A DNA stretch of 9,756 bases from Candidatus Bathyarchaeota archaeon. Its GTDB lineage: Archaea; Thermoproteota; Bathyarchaeia; Bathyarchaeales; Bathycorpusculaceae. The stretch covers positions 1 to 9,756 of the forward strand of contig PIYA01000030.1 in NCBI GenBank assembly GCA_003601785.1, written 5' to 3'. The notes beneath the pieces were generated by a model. It was given only the letters and a program-made list of their open reading frames with translations, had not been told where the DNA came from and did not search any database. The position numbers were made by a program, and so were the translations under genes. This document shows, piece by piece, positions 6,728 through 9,756 of this stretch; the first letter of the stretch is position 1; each line of letters begins with the position of its first letter.

Positions 6728-8062
6728 ATGGTTAAGTGTAAAACAAGTCTAACCTTCTACGGCGGAGTTGATGAAATCGGTGGAAACAAGATTTTACTCC
6801 AAGACAGAGACACAAAGATTTTCTTGGATTTCGGAATGTCCTTCGCCTCGAGAAAAAAGTTTTATTCACCACCATTTCTGTCACCTAAGAGTGAGGAAAG
6901 CTTAAGAGAGCTTGAGATACTACCGAAAATCAAAGGCGTGTACAGAGAGGAGAAAAACCCGGAAATCCACGCAGTTTTCCTTTCACATTCTCACATGGAT
7001 CATTCGGCATACATATCCTTCGTAAACCGCGAAATCCCCGTGTATTGTGGAGAAACAACGAAAACCATTTTGCAAGCTCTAAGTGATATTCGAACGGCTG
7101 ATTTAGAGTTTGACGTTGAAGACATAGCCTTTAAGTCTTTCAGAACTGGAGACAAAATAGTCGTAGATAGCTTGGAGGTTGAACCTGTTCATGTTGACCA
7201 TTCGGTTCCCGGAGCCTACGGATTCATAGTTCACACCTCTAACGGAAGCGTTGTTTACACGGGAGATTTCAGGGCTCACGGAAAAAAGCCTGAGATGACC
7301 ATGGACTTCGTTGAGAAGGCAAGAGAAGCTGAACCCGTAGCCGTTATCACAGAAGCAACAAACATGACTGGCGCCTCCGTTTCTTCCGAAGTTGAGGTTA
7401 GAAACAAACTGAATGATGTTGTTAGACAGGCAAGCGGTATAGTGCTTGCTGATTTTGCTTACACAGACATTGACAGGTTGAACTCTTTTTATCGAACAGC
7501 TGAAAAGAACGGACGTTTCTTGGCTGTTTCACTGAAACAAGCGTACATGTTGAATGCTTTGCGTGAAGACAAACATTTGAAAGTTCCGAACTTAGATGAC
7601 GAGAACCTTTTGATATTTCGGAAATCGAAGAAAACGTATCGTAAGTGGGAAAAACAAATTATGGAAGAGCATTCAGAGAAGATAGTGGATGTATTCGATG
7701 TTTCGAAGAGGCAGAGCGAAATCATTTTGGTCATGTCCTTTTACGGTTTAGAAGAGCTCGTGAATATCAAGCCTAAGCCTGGAAGCTGCTACGTTCTCTC
7801 CGCCTCCGAACCATTCAACGAGGAGATGGAGATCGACTTTGAAAGACTGGTTAACTGGCTTGGACATTATGGTTTGCCCCAGTATCACGTGCACGTTTCA
7901 GGACACATAATGCCCCTACAACTGAAAGGCATCCTCAAAGAGATCAACGCGAAAAAAGTTTTTCCCGTTCACACAGAGCACGCAGATTTGTTCGCTAGGT
8001 TCATGGGAGATTTGAAAGGAAAGGTTGTGCTAACTGAAAAGGCTGAGGAATACAGAATTTAG
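6728..8062 (+). CDS. rnj: RNase J-type metallo-beta-lactamase/beta-CASP nuclease
   Basis: A 444-aa metallo-beta-lactamase/beta-CASP protein whose motifs fit RNase J, the 5'-end-dependent exo- and endoribonuclease family, acting in the cytosol on RNA with two zinc ions. Visible motifs: motif 2 SHSHMDH (86-92; H87, H89, D91, H92), motif 3 H158 in HVDHSVPGAYG, motif 4 D180 in YTGDFRAHG, beta-CASP motif A TEATN (208-212; E209), motif B VSGH (390-393; H393) and motif C PVHTE (413-417; H415). All catalytic positions are present. Its length matches archaeal RNase J (about 450 aa) and lacks the C-terminal domain of bacterial RNase J (about 555 aa). It lacks KH domains, unlike archaeal aCPSF1. It begins 2 nt after the kinase-fusion stop with only a weak GGAAG upstream, so it is likely translated by coupling. 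A DNA-directed beta-CASP role is less likely but not excluded. Confidence 0.85.
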   Translation: MVKCKTSLTFYGGVDEIGGNKILLQDRDTKIFLDFGMSFASRKKFYSPPFLSPKSEESLRELEILPKIKGVYREEKNPEIHAVFLSHSHMDHSAYISFVNREIPVYCGETTKTILQALSDIRTADLEFDVEDIAFKSFRTGDKIVVDSLEVEPVHVDHSVPGAYGFIVHTSNGSVVYTGDFRAHGKKPEMTMDFVEKAREAEPVAVITEATNMTGASVSSEVEVRNKLNDVVRQASGIVLADFAYTDIDRLNSFYRTAEKNGRFLAVSLKQAYMLNALREDKHLKVPNLDDENLLIFRKSKKTYRKWEKQIMEEHSEKIVDVFDVSKRQSEIILVMSFYGLEELVNIKPKPGSCYVLSASEPFNEEMEIDFERLVNWLGHYGLPQYHVHVSGHIMPLQLKGILKEINAKKVFPVHTEHADLFARFMGDLKGKVVLTEKAEEYRI

Positions 8063-8216
8063 TAAAATGCAGTCTTGCTAAATGATACTCCCCTACGTTT
8101 TCTGTTGAAATTATGGTATTAACATGGGATATTGAGGGGGAATTATTAGAGTTTGTCGTGTGTGAGGATTCATAATGTATAAGTTAAAGTATTAACTCTT
8201 GATATTCACGATAAAA
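8063..8216. other. Intergenic spacer with no supported gene
   Basis: About 150 nt separate the RNase J-type stop from the next start. The spacer is AT-rich with one C-run (CTCCCC, 8088-8093) and one G-run (8136-8140). A 20-codon open frame (ATG 8113 to TAA 8173-8175) has no ribosome-binding site and is not called. TTAAAGTATTAA at 8184-8195 may be a TATA element for the following gene. If so, transcription would begin close to ATG 8217 and the mRNA would be leaderless. Confidence 0.4.
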
Positions 8217-8456
8217 ATGAAGACCGCGACGACACGCAACCGCAGAATACGCGTGCTTTTCCACAGTTTAGGCTTAAGTTGCCTAGGGGGAGCCATATTC
8301 CTTCAGATACTGGTTTTCACGGACATTTTGCAGCATGGTTATTTCATGGCTGTTGAGAACAACCCGGCGATTTTGGCGTTTGAAATCGTTTTGACTTTTT
8401 TCGCCCTTATTTATTTCGTATACATGTATCAACGCTTCATCCGTTCGGTTAGATAA
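8217..8456 (+). CDS. Small two-helix membrane protein, function unknown
   Basis: A 79-aa protein not recognised as a member of any named family. A basic N-terminus (KTATTRNRRIR) leads into hydrophobic segment 1 (roughly LFHSLGLSCLGGAIFLQILVF). A short loop (TDILQHGYFMAVENNPA) follows, then hydrophobic segment 2 (roughly AFEIVLTFFALIYFVYMY) and a basic tail (QRFIRSVR). Positive charge at both ends predicts a hairpin with both termini in the cytoplasm. ATG 8217 is preferred over the in-frame TTG 8199: it is the first ATG, it directly precedes the basic stretch, and a TATA-like sequence about 26 nt upstream would make it leaderless. No Shine-Dalgarno is visible for either. It stands between AT-rich spacers, so it is probably a single-gene transcript; any link to the neighbouring secreted protein is conjecture. 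Confidence 0.65.
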   Translation: MKTATTRNRRIRVLFHSLGLSCLGGAIFLQILVFTDILQHGYFMAVENNPAILAFEIVLTFFALIYFVYMYQRFIRSVR

Positions 8457-8475
8457 TCGTTTTTACGCATTAAAA

Positions 8476-8503
8476 TTTAAAAAACTCTTTTAAAAAACTC
8501 TTT
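8476..8503. repeat. 13-bp tandem repeat, about two copies
   Basis: TTTAAAAAACTCT repeats with a period of 13 bp; the match between the two copies extends over 15 bases (8476-8490 and 8489-8503). A shorter AAAACTC recurs at 8559-8565. It may be replication slippage in an AT-rich spacer or a duplicated regulatory site. Confidence 0.7.
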
Positions 8504-8511
8504 CAGATAGC

Positions 8512-8550
8512 CGTTAAATAACAAAATAAGAATAGAAAATCGTTAAATAA
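8512..8550. repeat. Spaced direct repeat CGTTAAATAA, two copies
   Basis: CGTTAAATAA occurs at 8512-8521 and 8541-8550, 29 bp apart start to start, roughly three helical turns, upstream of the secreted-protein gene. The spacing would suit two same-face binding sites or two TATA-like elements. The function is unproven. Confidence 0.6.
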
Positions 8551-8555
8551 ACTTC

Positions 8556-8562
8556 TTTAAAA
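8556..8562 (+). promoter_or_regulatory. Candidate TATA element for the secreted-protein gene
   Basis: TTTAAAA, preceded by AAACTTC as a possible BRE, is centred about 31 nt before GTG 8590. This would place the transcription start near 8585 and give a nearly leaderless mRNA, consistent with the absence of a clear Shine-Dalgarno. Confidence 0.4.
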
Positions 8563-8589
8563 CTCAATCGATAAGCTTTAGAACAGAGA

Positions 8590-9330
8590 GTGAAAAACTT
8601 GAAGAAAATTAAAACTTTAATTGTGATTTTCGTTTTAGTGAACCTAACCTTGATGCTTGTGAAATGTACCACAGCACAGACGGCAAACGAAACGGAACAA
8701 TTCTTTTCAAGGGATTACGCTGGAATCTCAATTAGGTTTAACGCCACACGGGAGACTGTTCCTAGCGGAAACATAACAATTAACTTATGCGTTAGTTGCA
8801 CAGCCAAAAATGTTACAGTGCATCATCTAAACCTCAGCGTTTATGGATTCAGGTACGGCCAAGAGAAGATTTTTCTGCTGAACTCTACCAGCGTATTGAA
8901 AGACGCCAGTCTGGTCTACAATGATACATACTCGTATAATTACAGCGTACCAGTACCCACCGACGTTTGGGACGCAACCCACGCTAAATTAGACCTCAAA
9001 TACACTATTGTGGATTCATCCTTTGAATACAATCCAAGCTTCCCCATCACCGTTGTCAAAAATGTTTACTTGGAAGAACTTAAAAGCAAACTCGAGAGTT
9101 TGAATGCTACATACTGGCAGCTTAACCAGACTTTTTGGGAGAGTTTTGGAATGAACCTTACAGAGGAAAACTTAGCTCAATTAAATGAAACTTATTGGCA
9201 GTTTAAGGGAAGTCAAAGCGAACTTGACACCACGAGGCGTGTGGTGGCTATTCTAGCGATAACAACGGTGTTGTTTGTGGCTACAACCCTTTACTTGGTC
9301 ATGAGGAAACCTAAAGAACGCTGGTGGTAA
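8590..9330 (+). CDS. Secreted, C-terminally membrane-anchored, sequon-rich surface protein
   Basis: A 246-aa protein of unknown function with clear surface-protein architecture. Residues 1-30 form a signal peptide: a lysine-rich n-region (K2, K5, K6, K8), a hydrophobic core about 9-24, and likely cleavage near TTAQ. The ectodomain (about 31-215) contains a likely beta-sandwich (about 40-157) with one CVSC pair (C67, C70). A polar stalk follows with related units LNATYWQLNQTFW (171-183) and LNETYWQF (198-205). A transmembrane helix (about 218-238) and a basic tail, RKPKERWW, end the protein. Twelve N-X-S/T sequons lie outside the signal (N33, 51, 61, 74, 81, 98, 111, 117, 172, 179, 189, 199), indicating heavy N-glycosylation on the cell exterior. 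The C26 context (LVKC) is not a convincing lipobox. GTG 8590 is the chosen start; TTG 8599 is an alternative three residues later. Role could be adhesion, substrate binding or S-layer association; none can be assigned. Confidence 0.75.
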   Translation: MKNLKKIKTLIVIFVLVNLTLMLVKCTTAQTANETEQFFSRDYAGISIRFNATRETVPSGNITINLCVSCTAKNVTVHHLNLSVYGFRYGQEKIFLLNSTSVLKDASLVYNDTYSYNYSVPVPTDVWDATHAKLDLKYTIVDSSFEYNPSFPITVVKNVYLEELKSKLESLNATYWQLNQTFWESFGMNLTEENLAQLNETYWQFKGSQSELDTTRRVVAILAITTVLFVATTLYLVMRKPKERWW

Positions 9331-9336
9331 ACACTA

Positions 9337-9356
9337 CTTATTTTCCCTTATTTTCC
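9337..9356. repeat. Perfect 10-bp tandem duplication, CTTATTTTCC x2
   Basis: Two exact adjacent copies lie just after the secreted-protein stop. Each contains a T4 run followed by CC, so the pair lies within the T-rich stretch that probably ends the plus-strand transcript. Confidence 0.75.
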
Positions 9357-9366
9357 GATTCTTTTG
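9338..9366 (+). terminator. T-rich terminator-like stretch for the secreted-protein gene
   Basis: Three to four T4 runs lie within about 30 nt of the stop codon, with no hairpin. Archaeal RNA polymerase terminates at such T-rich tracts, often several in series. The position between convergent genes supports the call; the endpoint is approximate. Confidence 0.4.
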
Positions 9367-9369
9367 CGG

Positions 9370-9387
9370 CTTAAAAGACTTAAAAGA
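9370..9387. repeat. 9-bp tandem repeat, CTTAAAAGA x2, in the convergent spacer
   Basis: Two adjacent exact copies. Read on the minus strand they give TCTTTTAAG twice, a T-rich tract just past the stop of the minus-strand gene, and so may act as its terminator. Confidence 0.6.
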
Positions 9388-9396
9388 AAATGGGAG

Positions 9397-9756
9397 TTAT
9401 TTTTTGTGAAGATTTTGAGCCGCTATGAAAGTTAAGCCTCTCTCGGTTAAAGCTTTGGCTGTTCTGTTAACGGAATCATGTTTGTCCAAGTAGTTGATTA
9501 GGAGTTTGGGCATTAACCCCCTTTCAATTATCTCTTTTTTCGGGATAAAGTACTCTAGGATGTCTGATGGATGTTCCCTCTTGGCTTCAATCTCGGGGAA
9601 GGCTCCCTCGTGTTTTGCACTTATGTTTTTCACGTGATCTGCGATTTCCAGAAGCTCGTTTAGCTTGTTGTAGGGCTGTATAACTATGCTCTTGTAGGTT
9701 TCCACTATGTGGTGTTCTATGCGAACTACGTCCTCGAAACCGAAGGCTTTCCGAAT
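9397..9756 (-). CDS. C-terminal part of an unrecognised protein, cut by the right edge
   Basis: The minus-strand frame ends with TAA at 9397-9399 and stays open to the window edge, giving 119 visible residues. The GTG at 9705 is only an internal codon: the frame continues upstream as VVRIEHHIVETYKS. I do not recognise the family. The visible part is charged and probably helical (LNELLEIADHVKNISAKHEG), with no hydrophobic or signal segment, so a soluble protein is likely. The end, HDSVNRTAKALTERGLTFIAAQ, could be a helix-turn-helix-like unit, which would fit a DNA-binding or regulatory protein, but this is weak. It is convergent with the secreted-protein gene across a 66-nt spacer of T-rich and tandem-repeat sequence, so it belongs to a different transcription unit. 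Confidence 0.6.
   Translation of the reverse strand: MRKAFGFEDVVRIEHHIVETYKSIVIQPYNKLNELLEIADHVKNISAKHEGAFPEIEAKREHPSDILEYFIPKKEIIERGLMPKLLINYLDKHDSVNRTAKALTERGLTFIAAQNLHKK

Larger units (their letters stand above)
8457..8589. other. AT-rich intergenic spacer with terminator-like T-run, repeats and candidate promoter
   Basis: This 133-nt spacer is strongly AT-rich and holds no gene. A run of five T (8460-8464) just after the small membrane protein may end its transcript. It is followed by a 13-bp tandem repeat, a spaced 10-bp direct repeat and a TATA-like TTTAAAA close to the next start. Confidence 0.5.

Noticed and set aside
8113..8175. 20-codon open frame in the spacer after the RNase J-type gene
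   Set aside because: It has no ribosome-binding site or promoter in register, and its length is within chance expectation.
8476..8550. Possible CRISPR-like array in the AT-rich spacer
   Set aside because: The repeats are only 10-15 bp, two copies each, tandem or irregularly spaced, with no unique spacers of constant size and no cas genes.
8653..8670. Lipoprotein signal at Cys26 of the surface protein
   Set aside because: The residues before Cys are L-V-K; Lys at -1 does not fit a lipobox, and a C-terminal transmembrane anchor is already present.
1..9756. Mobile element, prophage or defence island
   Set aside because: No transposase, integrase, toxin-antitoxin or phage gene is seen, and no terminal inverted repeats or tRNA-linked attachment site were found by eye.

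Overview
The window looks like chromosomal DNA of a moderately AT-rich archaeon, with no sign of a plasmid, prophage, insertion sequence or CRISPR array. Evidence for Archaea: candidate TATA elements (TTTAAAA, CTTTTAGA and similar) at typical distances upstream of several genes; AGGTG-type Shine-Dalgarno sites with GTG and TTG starts; an ADP-forming acetyl-CoA synthetase alpha subunit; an archaeal-length RNase J-type nuclease; and a sequon-rich, membrane-anchored surface protein. The style fits the TACK side, for example Bathyarchaeia, but that placement is inference and no marker gene is present to settle it.

Layout, left to right, all on the + strand until the last gene. (1) 1-931: the C-terminal two thirds or so of an MtaD/SAH-deaminase-type amidohydrolase, cut by the left edge. 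(2) 985-3508: a compact ABC-2 exporter operon of one DrrA-like ATPase and two paralogous six-helix permeases, joined by short stop/start overlaps. (3) 3595-4953: an acetyl-CoA synthetase (ADP-forming) alpha subunit standing alone, with no ATP-grasp beta subunit nearby. (4) 5010-8062: a two-gene operon. The first gene is a 571-aa fusion of a degenerate nucleotidyltransferase-like domain, a winged-helix-like segment and a RIO/Bud32/Kdo-kinase-like domain. The second, only 2 nt downstream, is an RNase J-type metallo-beta-lactamase/beta-CASP nuclease. (5) 8063-9396: a region of small or surface genes with AT-rich spacers: a 79-aa two-helix membrane protein, then a secreted, C-terminally anchored protein with 12 N-glycosylation sequons outside its signal peptide. 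(6) 9397-9756: a convergent minus-strand gene of unknown function that runs off the right edge.

Functionally, the left half is metabolism and export: salvage of adenosine-type nucleosides, an efflux pump, and energy-conserving acyl-CoA hydrolysis. The pair at 5010-8062 is the least conventional part: an atypical kinase with a dead-looking nucleotidyltransferase domain tightly coupled to an RNA-processing nuclease. I cannot show that it is undescribed. It is the best candidate here for an uncharacterised system. Spacers carry short tandem repeats (13-bp, 10-bp and 9-bp periods), probably in promoter and terminator regions.
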